In this document: positions 1 through 7,893 of the stretch, piece by piece
Position numbering within the stretch: the stretch's first letter is position 1
Layout: every line of letters starts with the position of its first letter
Assembly (NCBI GenBank): GCA_965662365.1
Contig: CBFIHR010000009.1
Location: forward strand, 1-64,000
Length of the DNA stretch: 64,000 nt
Reading direction: 5' to 3'
Source of the DNA: CAWVWD01 sp965662365
GTDB lineage: Bacteria; Bacteroidota; Bacteroidia; Chitinophagales; Saprospiraceae
Program-made: the position numbers and the translations under genes
The notes under the pieces: generated by a model
The model's input: only the letters and a program-made list of their open reading frames with translations
Told to the model about the DNA's origin: nothing
Databases searched by the model: none

Positions 1-83
1 AGTTTAAATATTTTTCAATAAAAAATTTAATTTTAATAATTATGTCAAGTATAACTTGGCACTACTTTACAAATCACTAAAAC

Positions 84-1130
84 ATGGCAAAGATTAATTT
101 TGGAGGAGTTGAGGAAAATGTTGTAACAAGAGAAGAATTTCCTTTAGAAAAAGCAAGAGAAGTTTTAAAAGACGAAACCATTGCAATTATTGGTTATGGT
201 GTTCAAGGTCCTGGACAAGCATTAAACTTGAAAGATAATGGTTTCAATGTAATCGTTGGACAACGTAAAGAGTCAAAAACTTGGGATAAAGCAGTTGCTG
301 ACGGTTGGGTTCCTGGCGAAACTTTATTCCCGATTGAAGAAGCGTGCGAGCGTGGAACAATTTTACAATATTTGTTATCGGACGCTGGGCAAATTGCTAA
401 ATGGGAAACGGTAAAAAAACACTTAACGCCAGGAAAAGCATTGTATTTTTCTCACGGTTTCGGGGTGACTTATCACGAGCAAACTGGTATTATTCCACCT
501 GCTGATGTTGATGTAATTTTGGTTGCACCAAAAGGTTCGGGAACGTCTTTACGTCGTTTGTTTGTTGCAGGAAAAGGGTTAAATTCAAGTTATGCGATTT
601 TCCAAGATGCAACTGGTAAAGCGAAAGAAAGAGTTGTTGCTTTAGGAATCGGTGTTGGTTCTGGTTATTTGTTTGAAACAACTTTCCAAAAAGAAGTTTA
701 TTCAGATTTGACTGGTGAACGTGGCGTTTTAATGGGTGCAATTGCTGGTATTTTTGAAGCTCAATATCAAGTTTTGCGTGCAAACGGTCATTCACCGTCA
801 GAAGCATTTAATGAAACAGTGGAGGAATTGACACAATCATTGATGCCTTTAGTTGCTGAAAATGGCATGGATTGGATGTATGCGAATTGTTCAACAACGG
901 CTCAAAGAGGTGCGTTGGATTGGAAAGATAAATTCCGTGATGCGACAAAACCTGTTTTTGAGGATTTATACGAAAGTGTAGCGTCTGGAAATGAAGCAAG
1001 AATTACTATCGAAGCGAATGCTAAGGAAGATTATCGTGATTCTTTGGAGGTTGAGTTGAAAGAATTGCGTGAAAGCGAGATTTGGCAAGCTGGTGCGGCT
1101 GTTCGTAAATTACGTCCTGAGAATAAGTAA
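84..1130 (+). CDS. ilvC: Ketol-acid reductoisomerase
   Basis: Converts 2-acetolactate or 2-aceto-2-hydroxybutyrate to the dihydroxy acid using NADPH and Mg2+, the second common step of valine/isoleucine synthesis in the cytoplasm. The Rossmann motif GYGVQGPGQALNL lies near residue 37, and the YSDLTGERG segment near residue 210 carries the acidic Mg2+ ligands. At 348 residues it is the short (class I length) form without the duplicated C-terminal domain of the E. coli enzyme; from memory, segments such as HGFGVTYHEQ and NSSYAIFQDATGKAKE resemble the Bacteroidota/fungal branch. The ATG at 84 gives the expected N-terminus. It sits at the window edge, so partner ilv genes may lie to the left; ilvA is 2.5 kb downstream. 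The 83 bases before it are AT-rich and show no clear promoter. Confidence 0.96.
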   Translation: MAKINFGGVEENVVTREEFPLEKAREVLKDETIAIIGYGVQGPGQALNLKDNGFNVIVGQRKESKTWDKAVADGWVPGETLFPIEEACERGTILQYLLSDAGQIAKWETVKKHLTPGKALYFSHGFGVTYHEQTGIIPPADVDVILVAPKGSGTSLRRLFVAGKGLNSSYAIFQDATGKAKERVVALGIGVGSGYLFETTFQKEVYSDLTGERGVLMGAIAGIFEAQYQVLRANGHSPSEAFNETVEELTQSLMPLVAENGMDWMYANCSTTAQRGALDWKDKFRDATKPVFEDLYESVASGNEARITIEANAKEDYRDSLEVELKELRESEIWQAGAAVRKLRPENK

Positions 1131-1144
1131 AATTTGTTTGAATG

Positions 1145-1230
1145 TGCCGATTTTATCGGCATCCCGAAACCTCGGGATTTGAATGTTCAAATGTTCCGAT
1201 TGCATCGGAATCCCGATTGCTCGGTGATTT
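1145..1230. repeat. Cluster of small palindromes downstream of ilvC
   Basis: Three near-perfect short inverted repeats follow one another: TGCCGAttttaTCGGCA (1145-1161), TCCCGAaacCTCGGGA (1162-1177) and TTCCGATtgcATCGGAA (1194-1210). A decayed fourth, CCCGATTGCTCGGTG, follows. None has a T-tract, so they are not classical terminators. The CCCGA...TCGGG type recurs at several other intergenic places in the window, which suggests a dispersed small palindromic repeat family. Confidence 0.6.
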
Positions 1231-1320
1231 GATTGTTTGAATGTTGGCATCTCAAACTGAGCATTTTTGTGTTTGGTTTGGGATGTTTTTGTTTTGATCG
1301 AATTGTTGATGAAATGCTTC

Positions 1321-1328
1321 TAACTTTG
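1321..1328 (+). promoter_or_regulatory. Candidate Bacteroidota -7 promoter element (TAACTTTG)
   Basis: TAACTTTG matches the TAnnTTTG -7 consensus used by the Bacteroidota primary sigma factor and lies 32 bp before the ATG at 1360. A TTG about 20 bp further upstream could serve as the -33 element. The assignment rests on consensus and position only. Confidence 0.45.
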
Positions 1329-1359
1329 TTGTTTTAAGATTAATTAATTGAATTTATCC

Positions 1360-2685
1360 ATGAAATATTTATCAATTATTCTATTATTAATCACAATTAA
1401 TTCAAAAGCAATGAAGATTATCTTGCCAAATCGTATTAATGTCGAGGTTCAATTATTGAGCGAAAGCGAACTCAAAAAAATCGTACAAGAAAAGAATGGA
1501 AAGGTAAGTGAGCGTTTTCATAAACACTTAACAGCTCGTACTTATGAATTAGATTCTAATCAGTTGGTCATGGAATTTTATGATGGTCAAGGGATTTTGA
1601 TTGACGATAAAGAAGATTTTGAAGCATTAGAATCTGTTCAGTTTATTAAAAATCAAGTTGGTTATTTGCATCCGAGAGTTTCGTATTATTTTAGATTGAC
1701 AAAAGATGACTTAGAATATTTATTGTCAAAATTTAAAGGTGAGGAACTGAAAGATTATGAACTTGTTCCTGAATTTAAAGGTGCATACGGTTTCAAGGTT
1801 TTTCGATTAAATAATAATCAAGTTATTTATTGGAGTAATGATGATCGTAGAACTGATGCTGTTTTATATGAAGATTTAGAGGCATTCGCATTTGATAATT
1901 TTTTTGCAACTGAATTAATTTATCCTGATACTTGGGATTCAGGTAAAGGAGAGTTTATTGAAGGTAAATTATCAATCAAATTCAATATTAAGAGTTATTC
2001 GATTTATCCTAATGAAGCTAAAAGCATAATTAAAAATCATCAATTAAAGTTAATTCAAACTGATATTCAATACAGTAACTTTTTTAAAAGTAATTTATAC
2101 AAATCTGGAAAAGGTTATTTTATCTTAATGGAAGATTTTAATCAATTAGGACATCATGGTAGAAAAATAGGAATTGGGGATGCTTATATTTTTAAAACTT
2201 TAGAAGAGTTTGAAAATAGTTATCAAGAAATATTAAAAAAGCGAAAGATTGACGAATCAAATCCTAATCGTTGGAAAGGCGTTCATATGTATCAATCTCT
2301 ATCTGATAAATATGCAGAAGAATTTCCACTTTATACGATTCAAGAGATGAATAAATTACCATCTATTCTAAACTTCGATTCCACAAAACTGGATTTTACA
2401 GCCGAATGTAGAGAAATTATTAATGAGTCGTTGAGATGGAATTATGGTGGAGAAGAATTTTTCCAAAGTGTAGTACATCCATTGTTAAGTTATGTTGGTG
2501 AATCTAATAAATTTGGTGGTTTTGGAGATTGGTCAATGACGTTAGATAGAGAAGGTGAAACTTGGGAACCACGATTTAGAAATTTAAACGGTGATGAAGT
2601 TTTTGACATCATAGATTTCTATAAAGATTTGTACGAAGCCGAATACGGAATTATGGAAGTTAATTTTTATATTAGAAAGAATTAG
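1360..2685 (+). CDS. Hypothetical protein with possible signal peptide
   Basis: 441 residues from the ATG at 1360; the upstream in-frame TTG at 1348 would only add residues in front of the signal-like start. Residues 1-17 (MKYLSIILLLITINSKA) form a short hydrophobic segment, but a second Met follows directly (MKIILPNRINVEVQ), so a cytosolic product starting there is also possible. The rest is soluble and rich in charged and aromatic residues, with no repeats, membrane segments or T9SS tail. I do not recognise a family. It is very AT-rich compared with ilvC and lies between ilvC and an APH-family kinase, so it may be an accessory insertion in the ilv region. A candidate promoter stands just before it and no terminator follows before the next gene 22 bp on. 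Confidence 0.7.
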   Translation: MKYLSIILLLITINSKAMKIILPNRINVEVQLLSESELKKIVQEKNGKVSERFHKHLTARTYELDSNQLVMEFYDGQGILIDDKEDFEALESVQFIKNQVGYLHPRVSYYFRLTKDDLEYLLSKFKGEELKDYELVPEFKGAYGFKVFRLNNNQVIYWSNDDRRTDAVLYEDLEAFAFDNFFATELIYPDTWDSGKGEFIEGKLSIKFNIKSYSIYPNEAKSIIKNHQLKLIQTDIQYSNFFKSNLYKSGKGYFILMEDFNQLGHHGRKIGIGDAYIFKTLEEFENSYQEILKKRKIDESNPNRWKGVHMYQSLSDKYAEEFPLYTIQEMNKLPSILNFDSTKLDFTAECREIINESLRWNYGGEEFFQSVVHPLLSYVGESNKFGGFGDWSMTLDREGETWEPRFRNLNGDEVFDIIDFYKDLYEAEYGIMEVNFYIRKN

Positions 2686-2707
2686 TTAGTTAAATTGTTT
2701 TAAAAAA

Positions 2708-3610
2708 ATGCTTCCAAAACAAGAAATAACAATCAACGAAACGATTGTCAATCAATTACTTATCGAACAATTTCCACAATTGGCAAATTTACCAATTTTG
2801 TTTTTGGGTTCTGGTTGGGATAATGTAAATTATAGATTAGGAACAGAATATATTATCCGAATTCCGAGGCGAAAAGTTGCCGTGAAATTATTGGAAAATG
2901 AAATTGAATGGTTGCCAAAAATCAAAAATCAGTTGCCAATTCCGATTTCTGCCGCTGTTTTTGTTGGCAAACCGAATGGACAAATTCCGTGGAATTGGGC
3001 AATTACGCCGTGGTTTGATGGAACAGCGGCTGCTCTGAAAAATTTGGAAGCCAAAGAAGCGATTCGGTTAGCGAATTTTCTAAAAAAATTACATCAATTG
3101 CCAACTAAAAATATGCCGCATAATACGTTTCGTACTGTTCCTGTCGGTAAAAAGATTGCAGAAATGCAAGATCGATTGGATTATTTGAAAACGAATACTA
3201 ATTATTTGACTTCAAAAGTTCAATCACTTCTGGAAACGGCAATGAATGAAAAAAATATAAAAATAGATCGTTTTATTCATGGCGATTTGCATCCGTTTAA
3301 CATCATTCAGCAAGATGGAAAGATTCGTGCAATTGCAGATTGGGGCGATATGACGAATGGAAATCCAGCTACGGACTTAGCGGTTTTCTGGATGTTATTT
3401 AATGATAAATCGGCTCGTGATGCCGCATTACAAACGTATCAAGCAACACAACGACAGATTAATATGGCAATCGGTTGGGCCATTTTTTACGGAAGTTTCT
3501 TTTTGTATGAAGGCATGACGCAACCGAATGAAAGTTTTGAAAAATTGGGGAAATTTGTTTTGGGGAATGTGAATGGGGAAAATAAAAAATCATGGAAACA
3601 GCAACAATAA
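2708..3610 (+). CDS. Aminoglycoside phosphotransferase (APH)-family protein
   Basis: Protein-kinase-like fold enzyme that phosphorylates a small hydroxylated molecule. The Brenner motif HGDLHPFN (catalytic Asp) appears near residue 190, followed by the Mg2+-binding Asp in IADWGD about 15 residues later. The N-terminal lobe has YRLGTEYIIRIPRR, with an Arg-rich strand where the ATP-binding Lys usually lies. The length of 300 residues is normal for the family. The substrate cannot be told: such proteins include antibiotic kinases, homoserine and choline kinase relatives and many metabolic repair kinases, so resistance should not be assumed. It ends next to ilvA and is probably co-transcribed with it. 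Confidence 0.8.
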   Translation: MLPKQEITINETIVNQLLIEQFPQLANLPILFLGSGWDNVNYRLGTEYIIRIPRRKVAVKLLENEIEWLPKIKNQLPIPISAAVFVGKPNGQIPWNWAITPWFDGTAAALKNLEAKEAIRLANFLKKLHQLPTKNMPHNTFRTVPVGKKIAEMQDRLDYLKTNTNYLTSKVQSLLETAMNEKNIKIDRFIHGDLHPFNIIQQDGKIRAIADWGDMTNGNPATDLAVFWMLFNDKSARDAALQTYQATQRQINMAIGWAIFYGSFFLYEGMTQPNESFEKLGKFVLGNVNGENKKSWKQQQ

Positions 3611-3639
3611 ATATAAATAAAAACGGAACAACTGATAAA

Positions 3640-4899
3640 ATGGAAACCTATTTTCCAAAAATAGAAGATGTCGGAGAAGCGGTCGAGCGAGTACGTTCTG
3701 TGGTGCGTAAAACGCCTTTAGATGAACACGAGCGTTTGTCGGAGAAGTACGGAGCGAATATTTGGCTAAAGCGGGAAGATTTGCAAAAAGTACGTTCGTA
3801 CAAAATACGTGGTGCATTTAATAAAATTTCGAGCTTGACGGAAGCCGAAAAAGCGAACGGAATCGTCTGTGCAAGTGCAGGAAATCATGCTCAAGGTGTG
3901 GCGTTATCATGTTATAAATTACAGCTCAAAGGCACGATTTTTATGCCGACAACAACGCCAAAACAGAAAATTCGTAAAGTGAAATCATTTGGAAAAGAGT
4001 ACGTGCAAGTGATTTTGAAAGGTGATTCTTTTGATGATGCGAAAGAGGCTTGTTTGGCTTTCGCCAATGAAAATAATGCCGTGATTATTCCGCCTTTTGA
4101 GAATAAAAAAATCATTGAAGGTCAAGCAACGGTTGCGATGGAAGTTTTGCATCAAGCCCCGTCAAAGATTGATTATTTGTTTGTGCCAATTGGTGGCGGT
4201 GGTTTATGTGCAGGAATGTCAGCGGTTTTTAAGCATTTAAGTCCTTATACCAAAATCATTGGAATTGAGCCAGTTGGAGCACCTGCGATGTATCAATCCT
4301 TGAAGGAAGGAAAGGTGATTTCTTTAAAGGAAATCGAAACTTTTGCTGATGGCGTTGCGGTGAAAAGGGTCGGCCAACTGAATTTTGATATTATAAAATC
4401 GACAATTCACGATATGCGTTTGGTGCATGAAGGTAAAATTTGTGAAACAATGCTCGAACTTTATAACGAAGACGCAATTGTGGTCGAGCCTGCCGGTGCA
4501 TTGACGATTTCAATTTTAGACGATTTCAAAGAAGAAATTAAAGGTAAAAACGTTGTTTGTGTCGTTTCGGGTGGCAACAATGACATCACAAGAACGGAAG
4601 AGGTGCGAGAACGTGCGTTATTGTATCGTGGTTTGAAGCATTATTTTGTGGTGAATTTTCCGCAACGTGCAGGTGCTTTGAAGGATTTTGTCAATGATAT
4701 TTTGGGAGAAAATGACGACATCGTATTTTTTGAATATAATAAATCGAATGATAAGGCTTTTGGTCAGGCATTAGTTGGAATTGAGGTGAAACGACCAGAG
4801 GATTTTGTAGCTTTAAAAGCTCGAATGATAGATCATAATTTCTTAGGTGAATACCTCAATGCAAAACCAAATTTGTTTAATTATTTGATTGGAAATTAA
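3640..4899 (+). CDS. ilvA: Threonine ammonia-lyase (threonine dehydratase), biosynthetic
   Basis: PLP enzyme that deaminates threonine to 2-oxobutyrate, the first committed step of isoleucine synthesis. The PLP Lys is in SYKIRGAFN (about residue 55), GNHAQGVA contacts the substrate and cofactor phosphate region, and the glycine-rich phosphate loop is GGGGLCAG. The C-terminus (from HYFVVNFPQRAGAL) is a single ACT-like regulatory domain, as in the shorter IlvA type. I prefer the ATG at 3640 (METYFPKIED, 419 residues) because it gives the usual family N-terminus; an in-frame ATG at 3592 would add 16 residues and overlap the preceding gene by 19 bp. It works with ilvC in the same window. End-product control by isoleucine through the ACT domain is expected from the family, not seen here. 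Confidence 0.94.
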   Translation: METYFPKIEDVGEAVERVRSVVRKTPLDEHERLSEKYGANIWLKREDLQKVRSYKIRGAFNKISSLTEAEKANGIVCASAGNHAQGVALSCYKLQLKGTIFMPTTTPKQKIRKVKSFGKEYVQVILKGDSFDDAKEACLAFANENNAVIIPPFENKKIIEGQATVAMEVLHQAPSKIDYLFVPIGGGGLCAGMSAVFKHLSPYTKIIGIEPVGAPAMYQSLKEGKVISLKEIETFADGVAVKRVGQLNFDIIKSTIHDMRLVHEGKICETMLELYNEDAIVVEPAGALTISILDDFKEEIKGKNVVCVVSGGNNDITRTEEVRERALLYRGLKHYFVVNFPQRAGALKDFVNDILGENDDIVFFEYNKSNDKAFGQALVGIEVKRPEDFVALKARMIDHNFLGEYLNAKPNLFNYLIGN

Positions 4900-5070
4900 G
4901 AAGACGTACTTTATAACGTATTTTTTTAATCATGATCCTAAACGTAGGCGTATTTAGAATACACGAAAGTTTAGTCGTAAAAGTTATATTTTTGAATTCT
5001 TTTGTGAATTGTCGTACCTTTTGTGGCTCAAATTCTCTTTGTGAGAAAACCCTTTGTGAAAAATAATCTG

Positions 5071-5078
5071 TACCTTTG
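5071..5078 (+). promoter_or_regulatory. Bacteroidota -7 promoter element (TACCTTTG) of the SlyD-like gene
   Basis: TACCTTTG followed by CGGCAAA is a strong match to TAnnTTTG promoters of highly expressed Bacteroidota genes; the same TACCTTTGyGGCAA block occurs before the ABC-F gene at 29933. It lies about 60 bp before the ATG at 5139, giving a leader of roughly 50 nt. TTTG triplets stand upstream at 5038-5041 and 5053-5056, but neither has an ideal -33 spacing. Confidence 0.65.
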
Positions 5079-5138
5079 CGGCAAATTAAAAACATTTATT
5101 CATTAGCTCAAAGATGTTTGAGCTATCAATTTATTTTA

Positions 5139-5633
5139 ATGACAATATCACAATACAAAGTTGTTACTTTAACTTATGAGTTGAGGTTAGACAATGCAGA
5201 AGGAGAATTTGTAGAAAAGACAGAAGCAACTCAACCGTTAGTGTTCTTATTTGGCGCAGGTCAAATGATTCCTGCTTTTGAGAAAAATTTATTAGGACTA
5301 AGTGTAGGCGATAACTTTGAGTTTGGTATTGAAGCCGCTAAAGCTTATGGTGACATAGATCCAGAGGCAATTGTGACTATTCCTCGTTCTATTTTTGCAG
5401 AGGTAGAAGATATGTTACAAGTAGGAGCGATGATTCCTATGAAAAATGAAAATGGACAAATGCTACAAGGTATTGTTCACGAATTGAAATTATCTGATGT
5501 AATTATGAATTTTAATCACCCGATGGCTGGTAAAAATTTATACTTTACAGGTACAATTCAGGATTTGAGAGAAGCAGAGAAAGAAGAAATTGAGCATGGA
5601 CACGTTCATGGTGCCGGTGGACATCAACACTAA
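5139..5633 (+). CDS. FKBP-type peptidyl-prolyl isomerase, SlyD-like
   Basis: Predicted cytoplasmic prolyl isomerase/chaperone with metal-binding ability. The 164-residue product has the FKBP core (VTLTYELRLDNAEGEFVEKT, then PLVFLFGAGQMIPAFEKNL) split by an insert-in-flap chaperone segment (AYGDIDPEAIVTIPRS onward), the SlyD layout. It ends in a His-rich tail (HGHVHGAGGHQH) suited to Ni2+ or similar metal binding. The ATG at 5139 is chosen because the longer frame starts at a TTG that is part of the promoter element itself. It is a single-gene unit, with a strong promoter 60 bp upstream and a terminator hairpin 37 bp downstream. Confidence 0.88.
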   Translation: MTISQYKVVTLTYELRLDNAEGEFVEKTEATQPLVFLFGAGQMIPAFEKNLLGLSVGDNFEFGIEAAKAYGDIDPEAIVTIPRSIFAEVEDMLQVGAMIPMKNENGQMLQGIVHELKLSDVIMNFNHPMAGKNLYFTGTIQDLREAEKEEIEHGHVHGAGGHQH

Positions 5634-5669
5634 TTAGGTTGGCTGTTTCTGAAAAATAAATATAGATAT

Positions 5670-5702
5670 AAAGGTTTCATTTCGTTCTGAAGTGAAACCT
5701 TT
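5670..5702 (+). terminator. Intrinsic terminator after slyD-like gene
   Basis: AAAGGTTTCA (5670-5679) pairs with TGAAACCTTT (5693-5702), with further T residues after it. It stands 37 bp past the stop codon. Confidence 0.75.
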
Positions 5703-5796
5703 TTATTTAGTAACATATTGGTAATAATTAGCAATTCGTGATTAGTTTCAATTAATTTTAGAACTCGTACCGATTACGAATCATCAATCATCAAAA

Positions 5797-6504
5797 GTGA
5801 AAATAGAAAATTATAGAAATACGAAGTGGTTTGATTGGTTAGCCAGAGGTTTATATAATACGCTCGGACCAAAATACTTAAAAGAACGTGCGGAGTTGTG
5901 GTATTGGCGTTTGAAAAAGTGGCGAGAAGGTACTTTTTCAAATGATCATTACGAGCCATTCTATACGACTTATTTTGACTTGAGTCAATCATTTTATACC
6001 GATAAGAAGGTGATGGATATGGGGTGCGGACCACGAGGAAGTTTAGAGTGGGCGACTACGGCGGCGGAGTGTATCGGCTTAGACCCTTTAGCCGAGGAAT
6101 ATTTAACAATGGGAGCGAACAAGCATCGCATGAAATATGTCGCTGCCGGTGCTGAAAATATTCCTTTTGAGGATAATTATTTTGACATCATTGCTTCATT
6201 TAACTCTTTAGATCATGTAGATGATTTGGATAAATCAATTGAGGAACTAACGAGGGTTTTGAAGCCGAGTGGTTTGTTTTTGTTTATTGCAGACATACAT
6301 GACGAACCTACGGTCAGTGAACCTTCGGCTTTTTCGTGGGATGTAATGAAAAAGTTTAAACAAAATTTCAATATCTTACAGGAAAATCATTACGAAGGAC
6401 ATCAACTCTACACCAGTATTCGTAAGGGGATCGAATTCGATCATACGAACCCCGCTAAACGATATGGTGTATTGACGGCTAAAATGGAAAAGAAGAGTGT
6501 CTGA
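5797..6504 (+). CDS. Class I SAM-dependent methyltransferase
   Basis: 235-residue cytoplasmic methyltransferase of the UbiE/Methyltransf_11 type. SAM-binding motif I is VMDMGCGPRGS (about residue 72), the acidic end of strand 2 is in CIGLDPLAEEY, and the motif IV region is YFDIIASFNSLDHVDDLD, followed by a typical ELTRVLKPSGLFLF motif VI. The frame starts at GTG (MKIENYRN); no ATG precedes it. The substrate is unknown. The adjacent YihY and adenylate-forming genes follow on the same strand, separated by a 13-bp inverted repeat, so co-transcription is possible but not assured. Confidence 0.85.
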   Translation: MKIENYRNTKWFDWLARGLYNTLGPKYLKERAELWYWRLKKWREGTFSNDHYEPFYTTYFDLSQSFYTDKKVMDMGCGPRGSLEWATTAAECIGLDPLAEEYLTMGANKHRMKYVAAGAENIPFEDNYFDIIASFNSLDHVDDLDKSIEELTRVLKPSGLFLFIADIHDEPTVSEPSAFSWDVMKKFKQNFNILQENHYEGHQLYTSIRKGIEFDHTNPAKRYGVLTAKMEKKSV

Positions 6505-6510
6505 GTATTC

Positions 6511-6552
6511 GAGTGTTCAAATGTTCTTTAACATTCAAACATTTGAACACTC
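6511..6552 (+). repeat. Inverted repeat between methyltransferase and yihY-like gene
   Basis: GAGTGTTCAAATG (6511-6523) is exactly repeated inverted as CATTTGAACACTC (6540-6552), with an alternative inner hairpin ATGTTctttAACAT. There is no T-run, so it is a weak terminator at best. The GTTTGAATGTTC / GAGTGTTCAAATG sequence also recurs around 1180 and 48155. Confidence 0.6.
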
Positions 6553-6570
6553 AAAGTCAAATAATAAAAA

Positions 6571-7893
6571 ATGATAGAACAAATCAGAACATTTATAAAT
6601 ACGGACGTTTGGAATATTAGAACCAAAGAATTGAATAAATGGAGAGCGCTTGGCGTGCGTTCGATTCGGGTGATTTTGCACTCGATTCAGGATTTTACGA
6701 AAGACGACTGTGTCATTCGTGCTTCCGCTTTGACTTATTATACCTTACTGACAATTGTTCCTGTTTTGGCGATGGCTTTTGGTATTGCACAAGGCTTTGG
6801 GTTTGAGAAGAATCTGGAGCAGCAGATTATGGCTTCTTTCAAAGGGCAAGAAGAGATTATTACACAAATTTTTACATTTGTTTCTGCGATGTTAGAGCGT
6901 ACACGAGGCGGTTTGATGGCCGGAATCGGTGTTGTGTTATTGTTGTATTACGTTTTTCGAATCATGTGGAATATCGAACGGACAATGAATGTAATTTGGA
7001 AAATTCCTAACACTCGTCCTGCTATTCGTAAATTGACGGATTATATGACTTTAATGATTTTAGGGCCTTTGATGGTCATTTTGTCTGGGAGTTTGAATGT
7101 GTATTTGAAAACAACCGTAGAGCGAATTACGAATGATTATGAAGTTTTTGATTCTTTTAGTCCGTTATTGAGTACGCCGGTAAGGTTGTTACCTTATGTG
7201 ATGATTTGGTTGGTCTTGACGTTGGTGTATGTAGTGATGCCAAATAAAAAAGTGAAGTTTTTTCCAGCGTTGATTGCAGGTATTTTGGCAGGAACAGCCT
7301 ATCAATTGACACAATGGGGTTATATTACGTTTCAAGTCGGCGTGTCGAATATGAATGCCATTTATGGTAGTTTTGCGGCTTTACCGTTGTTTTTGATTTG
7401 GTTACAATTGAGTTGGACGATTATACTTTTTGGTGCAGAAATCTCTCATTCTATCCAAATAATGGACACACACGAACAGTACAAAGATGTGGAAAAATTA
7501 AGCCCTCATTACAAGCAACTCTTGACACTTTATGTGCTTCACACGATTATTCAACAGTTTAAAAATGGAGAAGCACCGTTTTCCGCTGATGAAATTGCAG
7601 AAAAATTAGATTTGCCAATTCAAACAGTAAATAAAAGTATTGAAAGGTTAAATGATGCTAAAATTATTGCACCAACTAAACGGGATAAAGATGAACCGTT
7701 GAGATATTTACCAGCAAGAGATACCGAAAAATTGACGATTTCGAATATTATTGATTCATTAGATAAAAGGGGCGTCAATACCTTGAATATGGATAAATCC
7801 TCAATTTTAGGACAATTAGAAGATGCGTTGGTCGGTTTATCGGAGGTTGGCGAAAATTCAAATCACAATATTTCATTAAAGCATTTGAAATAA
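6571..7893 (+). CDS. YihY/BrkB-family inner-membrane protein with C-terminal winged-helix-like region
   Basis: About six membrane segments fill residues 50-300 (for example LTYYTLLTIVPVLAMAFGIA, GLMAGIGVVLLLYYVF, LFLIWLQLSWTIILFGAEIS), with the family signature around ASALTYYTLLTIVPVLA and the IYGSFAALPLFLIWL block. The remaining 130 or so residues are cytosolic; FSADEIAEKLDLPIQTVNKSI looks like a helix-turn-helix of the winged-helix type seen at the end of many YihY proteins. The transported substrate, if any, is unknown; the old name ribonuclease BN for this family is wrong. The stop codon overlaps the next start (TAATG), so it is translationally coupled to the adenylate-forming enzyme. Confidence 0.87.
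   Translation: MIEQIRTFINTDVWNIRTKELNKWRALGVRSIRVILHSIQDFTKDDCVIRASALTYYTLLTIVPVLAMAFGIAQGFGFEKNLEQQIMASFKGQEEIITQIFTFVSAMLERTRGGLMAGIGVVLLLYYVFRIMWNIERTMNVIWKIPNTRPAIRKLTDYMTLMILGPLMVILSGSLNVYLKTTVERITNDYEVFDSFSPLLSTPVRLLPYVMIWLVLTLVYVVMPNKKVKFFPALIAGILAGTAYQLTQWGYITFQVGVSNMNAIYGSFAALPLFLIWLQLSWTIILFGAEISHSIQIMDTHEQYKDVEKLSPHYKQLLTLYVLHTIIQQFKNGEAPFSADEIAEKLDLPIQTVNKSIERLNDAKIIAPTKRDKDEPLRYLPARDTEKLTISNIIDSLDKRGVNTLNMDKSSILGQLEDALVGLSEVGENSNHNISLKHLK

Noticed and set aside
490..999. Two minus-strand ORFs opposite ilvC
   Set aside because: They lie fully inside ilvC, and their translations have shadow-like composition (many His, Leu, Gln) without motifs.
2708..3610. Antibiotic resistance gene
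   Set aside because: The APH fold alone does not show drug phosphorylation; many relatives are metabolic kinases, and context is biosynthetic.
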